A stretch of DNA of 64,000 bases from Lachnospiraceae bacterium (lineage in GTDB: Bacteria; Bacillota; Clostridia; Lachnospirales; Lachnospiraceae), in the NCBI GenBank assembly GCA_015057365.1, contig SVEN01000001.1, forward strand, positions 77,382-141,381, read 5' to 3'. The notes beneath the pieces were generated by a model. That model was not told the DNA's origin and did no database searches. It saw only the letters and a program-made list of their open reading frames with translations. Both the position numbers and the translations under genes were made by a program. Positions 24,503 through 35,322 of this stretch are shown piece after piece (within the stretch, counting starts at the first letter, position 1; each line of letters begins with the position of its first letter).

Positions 24503-25972
24503 CTATTTTAAAGTTTGCTCCTCCGTTTTCTCATATAACTTCAATTTCTCGTACATAGATAACATCTCCTCTTTATCTTCCGTACTGAATCCGAACCATT
24601 TCCCGTCCGTGTTCTTTACCATAAGATACAACGGCACTTCTTTTAATAAAATCAGTTTCACACTACCGTACTCTTTCAAATGATAATTTCCAAGGGCTAC
24701 CCGGTCAGTTCCCGACCCCCAGACTCTGGCACTTTCCGGTAGCTCTGTCAAAAGATGTACTTCTTCAACCTCATTAAAATACAGACTCTCCCTATAATAC
24801 AGACAACCTTTCACCTCAATCCGGTCCTTTTCCACCGTAGCCTTAACCGTTCCGATGTCCATCGGAAGCAATGCTACCGAAATTCCCACGCACATGACAA
24901 ATGTCCCGATTAGTATCCATTTCGTAATCGGCCCCCATTTCGTCGCCATATTCGTTGTGATTCCCAAGCCTCTGCTTTCCACAAAAGTATTGGTATCGTA
25001 CGGATTGTAATAATATCCGTTTTTCCAGTAGGCGTCCTCATCCTCTGCATAGGTAAAATTTGCCGCAAGTGCCAGTTCCTTCTTTGCCTGCTTCACCCTA
25101 CCGGATGCCTTCATAAAACTGAATACAATCAGCCCCGTTACCGCCAGCGATAACGGAATAAACAGAAACAGAAAGCTGTTTAACGCCTCCGTGCCTCGAC
25201 CTTCGGACACTTTTTCCAAATAGTAGTGCACAAAAACCGTAACAATAAACTGATATCCGCACAACAGTGACGCCAACCAGGCCACCAAACCGGTCCATGC
25301 CCTTTTGGCTGCTTTGTTCAATACATAATTGATTTCCGAATCCTCACTGTACACCTTAAGCTTTCCGCGAGCCATACGATGAAACATATAACACAGAAAA
25401 ACAAATGCCAGCACATTAAACCCTAACGAAACAAGCAGCCAAGGATATTCTGTAGCACATTGGCTCCACCACAAAAAACTGCCGATACAAATCCATAACG
25501 GAATACCCAACCAAAGTTCCGACACCGGCATGGTCTTTTTCATCCGGCTGACTATGGTATCAATCTCCATTGATTTTTCTTTCGCCGGCTTTCCCCAACC
25601 CTTTTGCAGCTTTAACTCATACATCCGGTTCGTATACTTCTTGATTATTCTATAATCCACATAAATCAAAGCAGTACACCACAGGGTCATATATAAAAAC
25701 TGAAGCGCATCCACACCAAAGGGCAGAAGCGTTAAAAGAAAATGTCCTCCTGTTGCCAGAAAAAGAAGTCCCATCCACTTCCATAATTCCTTTTTATACT
25801 CTCCGACAAGTCGCACTACATCTCCGTCCTGTCTTTGTTCTCCCCGGATACTCATACAAAGCACATAGTCCGATTTCTTACCGATCAGAACAAATGCAAC
25901 CCAAAGCATACACAGCTGCACAAACCAGGCCGTTCCCGCAATACTGAGCGCCATCGTAAGATTCCAATTCAT
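24503..25972 (-). CDS. DUF5808-containing polytopic membrane protein
   Basis: A 489-residue membrane protein with about eight helices. In the middle, DAYWKNGYYYNPYDTNTFV and GLGITTNMATKWG match the DUF5808 pattern of DUF1648-type membrane proteins. The C-terminal ~110 residues form a soluble beta-rich region that resembles a PH-like domain (IEVKGCLYYRESLYFNEVEEV). The ATG at 25972 is preferred because AGGAGG is eight bases upstream; the GTG three codons earlier overlaps that site. It lies between a GntR regulator and a YhfC-like gene. Function unknown. Confidence 0.75.
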   Translation of the reverse strand: MNWNLTMALSIAGTAWFVQLCMLWVAFVLIGKKSDYVLCMSIRGEQRQDGDVVRLVGEYKKELWKWMGLLFLATGGHFLLTLLPFGVDALQFLYMTLWCTALIYVDYRIIKKYTNRMYELKLQKGWGKPAKEKSMEIDTIVSRMKKTMPVSELWLGIPLWICIGSFLWWSQCATEYPWLLVSLGFNVLAFVFLCYMFHRMARGKLKVYSEDSEINYVLNKAAKRAWTGLVAWLASLLCGYQFIVTVFVHYYLEKVSEGRGTEALNSFLFLFIPLSLAVTGLIVFSFMKASGRVKQAKKELALAANFTYAEDEDAYWKNGYYYNPYDTNTFVESRGLGITTNMATKWGPITKWILIGTFVMCVGISVALLPMDIGTVKATVEKDRIEVKGCLYYRESLYFNEVEEVHLLTELPESARVWGSGTDRVALGNYHLKEYGSVKLILLKEVPLYLMVKNTDGKWFGFSTEDKEEMLSMYEKLKLYEKTEEQTLK

Positions 25973-25984
25973 ACCTGCCACCTC

Positions 25985-26377
25985 CTATACCGTCTGTAAT
26001 TTCTGCATCTGCATACTCCCATACACCTTCTCGCACAGCTCCATAAACTCGCTCTTTTCCAAACCTCGCGCCGTCGCCTCCGCAATCAAAACCAAGAGCT
26101 CCTCTTCGGCCTTTTCCCGGAACACGCCGAACTTATCCTTTTGCGGATTTACCCTGGCACCGTGTCTGCGGTCAATCTCGATAAAGCCTTCGTTCTTTAG
26201 TATCCCATAGGCTTTATTCACCGTCATGGTATTGACACCCAAGTCCTCCGCCATCTGACGCACCGTCGGAAGACCTTCTCCCGGCGTAAGTTCTCCTTTG
26301 CCGATTCCGACTACCACTGCGTTTCTGAGTTGTACATAAATCGGCACTTCACTTGCCATATCCAGTCTGATAATCAT
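25985..26377 (-). CDS. GntR-family (YtrA-like) transcriptional regulator
   Basis: A 130-residue regulator. The N-terminal winged helix is IYVQLRNAVVVGIGKGELTPGE, LPTVRQMAEDLGVNTMTVNKAY and FIEIDRRHGARV. The short helical C-terminus (~45 residues) is the YtrA-subfamily type without a ligand domain. AAAGGAG before the ATG at 26377 sets the start. It leads an operon with two membrane proteins, the common arrangement for YtrA regulators. The dyad over its own -10 box is a likely autoregulatory site. Confidence 0.93.
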   Translation of the reverse strand: MIIRLDMASEVPIYVQLRNAVVVGIGKGELTPGEGLPTVRQMAEDLGVNTMTVNKAYGILKNEGFIEIDRRHGARVNPQKDKFGVFREKAEEELLVLIAEATARGLEKSEFMELCEKVYGSMQMQKLQTV

Positions 26378-26478
26378 GCGCGCTGCTCCTTTCCGTTCCT
26401 TTGTGCTCCCGGTAAACTGTTCCAACCGATTTTACCGTTCCTGATTGATTCTATATCAATTTCATTTTTGTCATGTTT

Positions 26479-26516
26479 GTATTAGTTATTATAATACAAA
26501 TGCAACTTAATGTCAA
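26479..26516 (-). promoter_or_regulatory. consensus promoter with operator of the GntR operon
   Basis: TTGACA (26516-26511) and TATAAT (26493-26488) are 17 bases apart, a full consensus. GTATTA and TAATAC (26479-26497) form a dyad across the -10 box, suited to binding by the encoded GntR regulator. Confidence 0.8.
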
Positions 26517-26527
26517 TGCACCAATGC

Positions 26528-26543
26528 TAGGACCTTTGTCCTA
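26528..26543. promoter_or_regulatory. TAGGAC-CTTT-GTCCTA inverted repeat
   Basis: A perfect 6-bp dyad with a 4-base spacer in the divergent region between the GntR gene and the plus-strand membrane protein gene. No T tract, so an operator is possible. Confidence 0.35.
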
Positions 26544-26609
26544 TGGTCTTCTTTCTGCAAAATACGGTAAACTATAAGGCGTATTATCTTTTCAAAGGAG
26601 AATCATACT

Positions 26610-27536
26610 ATGGATAAAAATGTAAAGAACTTTGCGGAAGCAAACGGACTGAAGATTGCAAAAAACATCGCCTACGGTAATCTTCGGGGATATGCTGCGA
26701 CAGTATCGGTAGGTCAGGGCTTTGTACAGATTATTCTGTCTACGTCCTTCCCGGATGCCAACGACCAGCGTGCCGTGGAGGAAACCTTACGTCAGGCAAA
26801 TCTTTCCAAGGAATACGGCGTATTGTCCCTGGATTTCTTTCCGAAAAACATTCGCATTTCAATCGGATACACATTAAAGAAGCATCTCACGCGGGCGGAA
26901 GCCTTCCTGAACTTCTTCTGTCCGTTGCTTGACGAACACCACGCCACCGGCGTTCATACTTGTCCGGAGTGCGGCGGCGACATTACCGCTGGCTGCTGGA
27001 AGTTGATTAACGGCATCGCATATCACCTACATACCGAGTGCGGTTCCAGAGTAAACCGCGACATCAACAATGCCGACCAGGCAAAAAAAGACAGCGATAC
27101 CGGCAATTATGTGACCGGTTTTATCGGCGCCATGCTGGGTGCAGCTTTGGGCGGAATCGCTTGGGGGCTCGTTCTGTTAATCGGTTATGTAGCCTCCGTT
27201 GTAGGTCTTTTAATCGGTTTTCTGGCAGAAAGAGGCTATACCTTATTAAAGGGTAAAAGAGGCATCGGAAAGGTTATCATCTTAATCCTTGCCGTTATTT
27301 TCGGTGTGGTATTCGGTATTTTCTTCTCCGATGCAGTCACACTGTTGATGAAACCGAGTGTTCGCTTCGACGACCTTTCGGAGCTGTTCGCTCTCTTGTT
27401 CCAAAATGATGATTATGTGCGTTCCACCATCGGCAACATCGTACTTGGTCTCATCTTTGCGGGACTTGGCGTATTCGGCCTGTTAAGAGCCACCGGCAAA
27501 GAAGTATCCGATACCAAGGTTATTGATTTAGAATAA
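26610..27536 (+). CDS. membrane protein with zinc-ribbon-like motif, function unknown
   Basis: A 308-residue protein. Residues 1-110 are soluble. Then HTCPECGGDITAGCW, with a later HTECGS, looks like a treble-clef or zinc-ribbon site. From about residue 165 there are four hydrophobic stretches (GAMLGAALGGIAWGLVLLIGYVASVVGLLIG among them), and the C-terminus is cytoplasmic. AAAGGAG nine bases before the ATG sets the start. It is a single gene on the plus strand, divergent from the GntR operon and closed by two hairpins. I do not recognise the family. Confidence 0.7.
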   Translation: MDKNVKNFAEANGLKIAKNIAYGNLRGYAATVSVGQGFVQIILSTSFPDANDQRAVEETLRQANLSKEYGVLSLDFFPKNIRISIGYTLKKHLTRAEAFLNFFCPLLDEHHATGVHTCPECGGDITAGCWKLINGIAYHLHTECGSRVNRDINNADQAKKDSDTGNYVTGFIGAMLGAALGGIAWGLVLLIGYVASVVGLLIGFLAERGYTLLKGKRGIGKVIILILAVIFGVVFGIFFSDAVTLLMKPSVRFDDLSELFALLFQNDDYVRSTIGNIVLGLIFAGLGVFGLLRATGKEVSDTKVIDLE

Positions 27537-27549
27537 ACGTGCTAGAAAC

Positions 27550-27614
27550 GTGCGCCGCCGGGCGCACCACAACAAAGGCGGTTCTGCTCCTTGGGAGCAA
27601 AACCGCCTTTTCTT
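27550..27614 (+). terminator. tandem hairpins ending in a terminator
   Basis: GTGCGCC-GCCG-GGCGCAC (27550-27567) is followed by AAAGGCGG...CCGCCTTTTCTT (27574-27614), whose stem of about 15 pairs ends in a T tract on the plus strand and an A/T-rich tail on the minus strand, so it may serve both converging genes. Confidence 0.85.
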
Positions 27615-27668
27615 ATGCGTTAGGAAATCACGCAATTCCCATCACTGTAAAACTTTCTCACATAAATC

Positions 27669-30062
<2,394 letters not shown>

Positions 30063-30072
30063 CTATTCTTAC

Positions 30073-31794
30073 TTATGCCAAAGCCATGAGTGCATCCGTC
30101 AAAGCCGCGAGCTTTGCATTCGCATCCGCATTATCCGTCCCCTTTACGCCGATATAGAACTTAATCTTCGGCTCGGTACCGGACGGACGAACACATACCC
30201 ATGCATCGTCGGTCAGATCGAAGTACAGTACATTGGAATTCGGAAGACCGGTCGGGGTTACCTTACCGGTAGCCAGATCAAGTACCGTGTCCTTCTTGTA
30301 ATCGCGGAAAGATACCACTTCGTAAGCACCCAGCTTTTTCGGCGGGTTTGCACGGAAACCGTCCATAATTGCCTGAATCTGTGCTACACCGTCGGCACCC
30401 TTTAAGGTCATGGTCTGGATACCTTCCTTGAAGTAACCGTACTTCTTATAGATGTTCTGCATCTGATCCCAAAGAGTCAGACCCTTGGTTCTGTAGTATG
30501 CGGCAGCCTCACAAAGCATCATAACCGCTACGATTGCATCCTTATCTCTTGCATGAGTACCAACGAGACATCCGTAGCTCTCCTCAAAGCCGAACTCATA
30601 GTGACCTACACCCTTCTCCTCGAACCACTTAATCTGCTCACCGATGTACTTGAAACCGGTCAATACTTCGATTAATTTCACGTTGTACTCTTCTGCCACC
30701 TTGTCCGTCATGTTGGTGGAAACGATGGTCTTAATAATCGCACCGTCCTCATGAATTCTGCCAAGCACCTTACGCTGGCTCATGAGGTACTCACAAATCA
30801 AGAGACCGGACATATTACCGGTAAAGGACATATACTCACCGGTGACGGAATCCTTTGCATACACACCGAGACGGTCTGCATCCGGGTCCGTTGCCATAAT
30901 CACATCCGCATCTACCTTCTTAGCAAGAGCAAGTGCCAGAGCAAATGCCTTCTCATCCTCCGGATTCGGATAGCTTACGGTAGAGAAATTGCCATCCGGC
31001 TGCTCCTGCTCCGGAACCACATATACATTCTCAAAGCCCAATTCCTTCAGTACGCGCTGTACAGGAAGATTACCGGTACCGTGAAGCGGGGTGTACACAA
31101 TCTTCAGCTCCTTACCCTGCTCACGAATCATATCCGGGTAAATAATCTGCGTCTTTAACGCAGCCACATACTTATCATCGATATCCTTACCGATAATGGT
31201 TAATAATCCCTTTGCTTCCGCATCGGCACGGGACATGGTCTTTACGGTTTCATAGCCTTCTACCGCATTTACTTCCGCAATAATCTGCACGTCCTTCGGA
31301 GCGGTAATCTGTGCACCGTCCTCCCAGTATACCTTGTAGCCGTTATACTCTGCCGGGTTATGGCTGGCGGTAATTACGATACCGGAAATACAACCGAGCT
31401 CACGAACCGCAAAGGAAAGCTCCGGAGTCGGACGTAAAGAATCGAACAGGTAGCTCTTAATACCGTTTGCACAAAGACAAAGTGCTGCAGCCTCCGCAAA
31501 CTCCGGAGACATATTTCTGGAATCGTAGGCAATGGCAACACCCTTGTCCTGACCGCCTTCCTTAAGAATAAAGTTTGCAAGTCCCTGGGTTGCCTTACTT
31601 ACGGTATAAAAATTCATACGGTTGGTGCCGGCACCGATGACACCACGGAGACCCGCGGTACCGAACTCCAGCTCACGATAAAAACGATCCTTGATTTCAG
31701 CCTCATCCGAAGCAATTGCCTTCAACTCAGCTCTGGTTGCCTCATCAAAGTACTCGTTGTTACACCATTCTTCATACACTTTCATGTAATCCAT
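30073..31794 (-). CDS. pgcA: phosphoglucomutase / phosphomannomutase
   Basis: A 573-residue alpha-D-phosphohexomutase that interconverts glucose-1- and glucose-6-phosphate. The active-site Ser is in GIVITASHNPAEYNG, the metal loop is ATDPDADRLG, the sugar-binding loop FGFEESYGC, and the phosphate-binding loop VRPSGTEPKIKFY. Length matches the clostridial PgcA type. AGGAGGTTTTTGTATT precedes the ATG. It is a single gene with its own promoter (31862-31890) and terminator. The gene symbol is by family resemblance. Confidence 0.95.
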   Translation of the reverse strand: MDYMKVYEEWCNNEYFDEATRAELKAIASDEAEIKDRFYRELEFGTAGLRGVIGAGTNRMNFYTVSKATQGLANFILKEGGQDKGVAIAYDSRNMSPEFAEAAALCLCANGIKSYLFDSLRPTPELSFAVRELGCISGIVITASHNPAEYNGYKVYWEDGAQITAPKDVQIIAEVNAVEGYETVKTMSRADAEAKGLLTIIGKDIDDKYVAALKTQIIYPDMIREQGKELKIVYTPLHGTGNLPVQRVLKELGFENVYVVPEQEQPDGNFSTVSYPNPEDEKAFALALALAKKVDADVIMATDPDADRLGVYAKDSVTGEYMSFTGNMSGLLICEYLMSQRKVLGRIHEDGAIIKTIVSTNMTDKVAEEYNVKLIEVLTGFKYIGEQIKWFEEKGVGHYEFGFEESYGCLVGTHARDKDAIVAVMMLCEAAAYYRTKGLTLWDQMQNIYKKYGYFKEGIQTMTLKGADGVAQIQAIMDGFRANPPKKLGAYEVVSFRDYKKDTVLDLATGKVTPTGLPNSNVLYFDLTDDAWVCVRPSGTEPKIKFYIGVKGTDNADANAKLAALTDALMALA

Positions 31795-31861
31795 AATACA
31801 AAAACCTCCTACTATTTTTTACTGACAAAACGTCAGATTTGATTCGTTTGTCTTACCAATT

Positions 31862-31890
31862 ATTATATAATAAAATCGTCGTAAAGGCAA
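31862..31890 (-). promoter_or_regulatory. phosphoglucomutase promoter
   Basis: TTGCCT (31890-31885) and TATAAT (31867-31862) with a 17-base spacer. A small CTGAC/GTCAG hairpin (31822-31836) lies in the leader. Confidence 0.7.
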
Positions 31891-31940
31891 GCGTTTTCAT
31901 GCAGTCATTACTACACGTGAACGGGCCTGTCAAATGATAA

Positions 31941-31985
31941 AAATAAAAGAGTGGGGCTGCGCATTCCATCATGCGACAGCCCCAC
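31941..31985 (-). terminator. rho-independent terminator after the pduL-like gene
   Basis: GTGGGGCTG and CAGCCCCAC with an inner GCAT/ATGC stem; the minus strand continues TCTTTTATTTTT. Confidence 0.9.
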
Positions 31986-31997
31986 GTATTCACATTC

Positions 31998-32576
31998 TTA
32001 CAGAGTCTTCAGGATTTCACCCATCATATTCGGGGTAGCTCCGATTGCATTGGACTCATCGGTATCGATGTGCATTGCATCTGCAAAGGTCTCGCTGACA
32101 CGAACCACAACATCACCAAGCACTGCCTGTCTGCCGTCGGTATCCATCTTTACCCAAACCACATCCTTATTCTTTAAACCGAGCTTCTCAGCGGTCTCCG
32201 GAATCATATGGATGTGACGCTTTGCTACGATAACACCCTCGGAAATCTCAACTTCACCGCACGGTCCCACAATCTTACATCCCGGGGTACCTGCGATATC
32301 ACCGCTCTCTCTTACAACAACCGGAACACCGATGGAACGAGCGTCGGTAGCGGAAAGCTCTACCTGGGTAGCCGGTCTTTCCGGTCCGAGAATGGAAACG
32401 TTTGCAAGAGACTTCTTCGGTCCTACAATAGTAACTCTTTCTTCACATGCATACTGTCCCGGCTGGGAAAGGTCCTTCTTCTTGGTAAGGGTTGCACCTG
32501 CACCGAATAAAATCTCCAAGTGTTCCTTCGTCACATGGATATGACGAGCGGATGTCTCCACTAAAATCTGAGCCAT
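31998..32576 (-). CDS. pduL: PduL-type phosphate acyltransferase
   Basis: A 192-residue phosphotransacylase that swaps CoA and phosphate on acetyl- or propionyl groups. The zinc-binding motifs are VETSARHIHVT near the N-terminus, IVAKRHIHMIPE in the second half and ADAMHIDTDESNA at the end; the two beta-barrel repeats of PduL are both present. No N-terminal encapsulation peptide is seen and there are no microcompartment genes nearby, so it is probably the housekeeping phosphotransacetylase that works with acetate kinase. CGGAGGATAATACT precedes the ATG. A TATAAT at 32620-32615 is a possible -10 box. Confidence 0.92.
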   Translation of the reverse strand: MAQILVETSARHIHVTKEHLEILFGAGATLTKKKDLSQPGQYACEERVTIVGPKKSLANVSILGPERPATQVELSATDARSIGVPVVVRESGDIAGTPGCKIVGPCGEVEISEGVIVAKRHIHMIPETAEKLGLKNKDVVWVKMDTDGRQAVLGDVVVRVSETFADAMHIDTDESNAIGATPNMMGEILKTL

Positions 32577-32654
32577 AGTATTATCCTCCGTAATCTAAAT
32601 ATGTATTTGCCCCCATTATACACCCGTCTATCTAAAAAATCCAGTCCTTTTGAC

Positions 32655-32695
32655 AAAAAATAAACAGGGCAGCGCAGATTCACCGCACGCCCTGT
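32655..32695 (-). terminator. rho-independent terminator after the HtrA-like gene
   Basis: ACAGGGC and GCCCTGT close a hairpin with GCG inner pairs; the minus strand continues TTTATTTTTTG. Confidence 0.85.
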
Positions 32696-32714
32696 ATAAA
32701 CTCTGTTTCAATGA

Positions 32715-33926
32715 TTACCGGTGTCCGCGTACATCAAAGGTAACGGAATATTCCTTCGGCACATAGTTCCCTTCCACACGTTCCTGTACAGTAATCGTGC
32801 CTACCGAACCGCCCCTGATATAACTTAGCACTTCCTTTAACTGCTCCATGGATTTTACTTCCATACCGTTTACTTCCGTAATGACACCATATAACGGTAG
32901 TCCTGCCTTCTCTGCCGCAGAGTCCTCCTCTATCCTGACAATATACACACCTCTCGGGATATTTAGTGCGGTGGACAGATTCTCCGTCACATCCTGACCT
33001 TCGATTCCGAGTAATGCGGAATCTTTATATTTGATTTCTTCCCGATTTACCATCCTGTTAATCAGGGAAACCACACTGGACACCGGAATGGAATAGCCAA
33101 CGCCCTCCACATCGTTTGCCACCAATTTCGCATTATTTATTCCGATCAGCTCTCCCGCCGCATTTAACAGTGCTCCGCCGCTGTTCCCCGGATTGATGGC
33201 CGCATCGGTCTGAATCAACTTCATGGTCACACCTTCAATAGTAACCTCCCGGTCAACAGCACTGACATGGCCTACCGTAAGAGATTGGCCGTGACCGGCC
33301 GCATTTCCGATAGCAATGACCAGTTCTCCACCCTGTAATGCATCCGAATTACCTACCGTAGCCACACGAATCTTCCCAAGAGTCTCCTCGGACAAATCGG
33401 AAAAACTTACGGAAAGCACCGCAATATCTTCTGCCGCATCAGAACCCTTTACCTGGGCCGTTGCCGTGGTCCCGTCCACAAAGGTAATCTGCACCGCTGC
33501 CGCTCCGTCCACCACATGATGATTGGTCACAACAAACAGTTCATCTCCCTGTGCAATAATAATGCCGGTACCGCTACCCTCACTCTCCTGCTCGTAGGTT
33601 CGTCCGAAAAAACGATAGGACGAAATGTACTTTGTCTGAATCTCTACCATAGCCGGACTCACATTGTCCCAAACCACGGAAACGTCATATACCGAAGAAA
33701 TCCGGTCCTCCTTAAGCGCCGTCTGCTGACCGGCAAGCTCCTGATTTCCTGTCTGGGCAAGTTTCTCAGCTTCCTGTTTTTTTGCTTCCTCTAAAGCCTG
33801 CTCCTTTTGCGCCTTATAATAAGAATACCCTACCGGTACCGCCGCCAGAGCACCTCCGAACAACACACCGCAAAGCAGTGTGATGACCAACTTTTTCCCG
33901 AATCTATGCTTCTTCTCTTTCGCCAT
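32715..33926 (-). CDS. HtrA/DegP-type trypsin-like serine protease with one PDZ domain
   Basis: A 403-residue envelope quality-control protease. One N-terminal membrane helix (LVITLLCGVLFGGALAAVPVG) anchors it with the enzyme outside. The catalytic triad is His137 in VTNHHVVDG, Asp167 in AAEDIAVLSV and Ser249 in NPGNSGGAL. A single PDZ domain occupies about residues 300-395 (GVYIVRIEEDSAAEKAGLP). A Gln/Glu/Lys-rich segment links helix and protease. AGGAGGTTTGTC precedes the ATG. It is a single gene with its own terminator. Confidence 0.94.
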   Translation of the reverse strand: MAKEKKHRFGKKLVITLLCGVLFGGALAAVPVGYSYYKAQKEQALEEAKKQEAEKLAQTGNQELAGQQTALKEDRISSVYDVSVVWDNVSPAMVEIQTKYISSYRFFGRTYEQESEGSGTGIIIAQGDELFVVTNHHVVDGAAAVQITFVDGTTATAQVKGSDAAEDIAVLSVSFSDLSEETLGKIRVATVGNSDALQGGELVIAIGNAAGHGQSLTVGHVSAVDREVTIEGVTMKLIQTDAAINPGNSGGALLNAAGELIGINNAKLVANDVEGVGYSIPVSSVVSLINRMVNREEIKYKDSALLGIEGQDVTENLSTALNIPRGVYIVRIEEDSAAEKAGLPLYGVITEVNGMEVKSMEQLKEVLSYIRGGSVGTITVQERVEGNYVPKEYSVTFDVRGHR

Positions 33927-34024
33927 GACAAACCTCCTGCCGATTCATTCCCTTTCAACGTTATACTCTTATTGTATCCGTAAAGTTTGTCTAATTTGTG
34001 ATGACTCCTTTAAAAAAACATGTT

Positions 34025-35161
34025 TTATACAAATGATTTATAACATCCAAGCACTTTCAGACGAGAGGCTTCTTCCCGGATGCCGGTCAAAGCATTTTGT
34101 ACCGCCGGCTGGGAAAGTCTTCCGTCGAAATCCACAAAGAAACGATATTCGAACTGCTTGCCCGGAATCGGTCTGGACTCAATTTTTGTCATATTTAAAT
34201 TATTGTAAATCAGATGGCTGAGAATACGGTAAAGAGAACCGGATTCATGGGCAATCTCAAAGCAAATACTTACTTTATCCGCTTCTTTTGTAAACACAGG
34301 TTCCTTAGACAGTACAAGAAAACGGGTGGAATTCACGTTTTCGTTATTAAGTCCCCTGCGAAGTACCGTAAGTCCGTAGCGTTCTGCCGCAATTTCCGAC
34401 GCAATGGCTGCTTTTGTCACATCCTTACTCTGCGCCACTTCAAGCGCACAACCGGAAGTACTGGAGCAGGCTCTCTGCAAAAGTTCCGGACGCTTTGCAA
34501 AATAACCGCTGCATTGTAACAATGCCTGCGGATGGGAATACACTTCCTTAATTCCTTCTTCCGTAGCTCCCGCCGGCGCCGCCAGTACATGCTCAATCTT
34601 AATCACCTGCTCCGCCACCGGATACACCGCGTGTTCCGCCATCAAATCATATAAATCGGAAATGTCTCCCGTAGTCGTATTTTCAATCGGCATCACGCCG
34701 TACTTTACCGTACCGGCCTCTACCGCTTCCACTACCGCCAAAAAGGTACGACAGGACATTCTCTCACAATTTTCACCCAACGCACGCATCAAAGCCTGCT
34801 CGGTATAAGAACCCGGTTCTCCGAAAAATGCCACCGCATCGCTGTTTTCGCAGGAAAGGGCCTCTACCTCCGCAAAACCGCTCTGCCCCTTATCCGCCAA
34901 CATAGTATACTGATATTTGCGGCTTAAGGACATAATCTGGGAAAACATTTCCCGCAAGCCTCTACCGAAGTACGCATTCGTCGCCATCTGCTCCACCTTA
35001 TTCAGCTTCTCGTCCTCTCTCTGCTTATCAAACACCTTTTTCCCGGAAACCCTTTTATATTCCGCCACATCTGCCGCAATCTGCATTCTTTCCTGAAACA
35101 GCGCGGTCATCTGTGCGTCAATCTCGTCAATCTCTTTTCTGCATTGTGCCAAATCTTTCAT
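34025..35161 (-). CDS. pheA: bifunctional chorismate mutase / prephenate dehydratase
   Basis: A 378-residue P-protein for phenylalanine synthesis. The AroQ chorismate mutase domain covers residues 1-85 (EIDEIDAQMTALFQERM, VAEYKR). The prephenate dehydratase domain covers about 108-285 with AFFGEPGSYTEQA, GVMPIENTTTGD and the catalytic NSTRFLVL. A C-terminal ACT domain has SGSLYRILSHL and the phenylalanine-binding ESRPIPGKQFEYRFFVD. AAAGGAGAATTGTT precedes the ATG. It is read from the promoter at 35210-35238, divergent from the gene at 35323. Feedback inhibition by phenylalanine is expected. Confidence 0.96.
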   Translation of the reverse strand: MKDLAQCRKEIDEIDAQMTALFQERMQIAADVAEYKRVSGKKVFDKQREDEKLNKVEQMATNAYFGRGLREMFSQIMSLSRKYQYTMLADKGQSGFAEVEALSCENSDAVAFFGEPGSYTEQALMRALGENCERMSCRTFLAVVEAVEAGTVKYGVMPIENTTTGDISDLYDLMAEHAVYPVAEQVIKIEHVLAAPAGATEEGIKEVYSHPQALLQCSGYFAKRPELLQRACSSTSGCALEVAQSKDVTKAAIASEIAAERYGLTVLRRGLNNENVNSTRFLVLSKEPVFTKEADKVSICFEIAHESGSLYRILSHLIYNNLNMTKIESRPIPGKQFEYRFFVDFDGRLSQPAVQNALTGIREEASRLKVLGCYKSFV

Positions 35162-35209
35162 AACAATTCTCCTTTATCCCATATCCCCTTACATTTTATA
35201 CCACCAATG

Positions 35210-35238
35210 ATTATACTTTGTTGCTTTTAAAAAAGCAA
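35210..35238 (-). promoter_or_regulatory. pheA promoter with overlapping dyad
   Basis: TTGCTT (35238-35233) and TATAAT (35215-35210) are 17 bases apart. The palindrome TTGCTTTT-AA-AAAAGCAA (35221-35238) covers the -35 box and spacer. Confidence 0.7.
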
Positions 35239-35246
35239 TGGATTTC

Positions 35247-35274
35247 TTGACATTCTGTCACAGAATGATAAAAT
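35247..35274 (+). promoter_or_regulatory. promoter with 15-bp operator dyad for the gene at 35323
   Basis: TTGACA (35247-35252) and TAAAAT (35269-35274) have a 16-base spacer. A perfect 7-1-7 palindrome, ATTCTGT-C-ACAGAAT (35252-35266), fills the spacer, so a bound repressor would block RNA polymerase. Confidence 0.75.
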
Positions 35275-35322
35275 AAATATAGGACATTTTTGCATGTTAC
35301 ATCTCTGAACGGAGGTTTTCCA

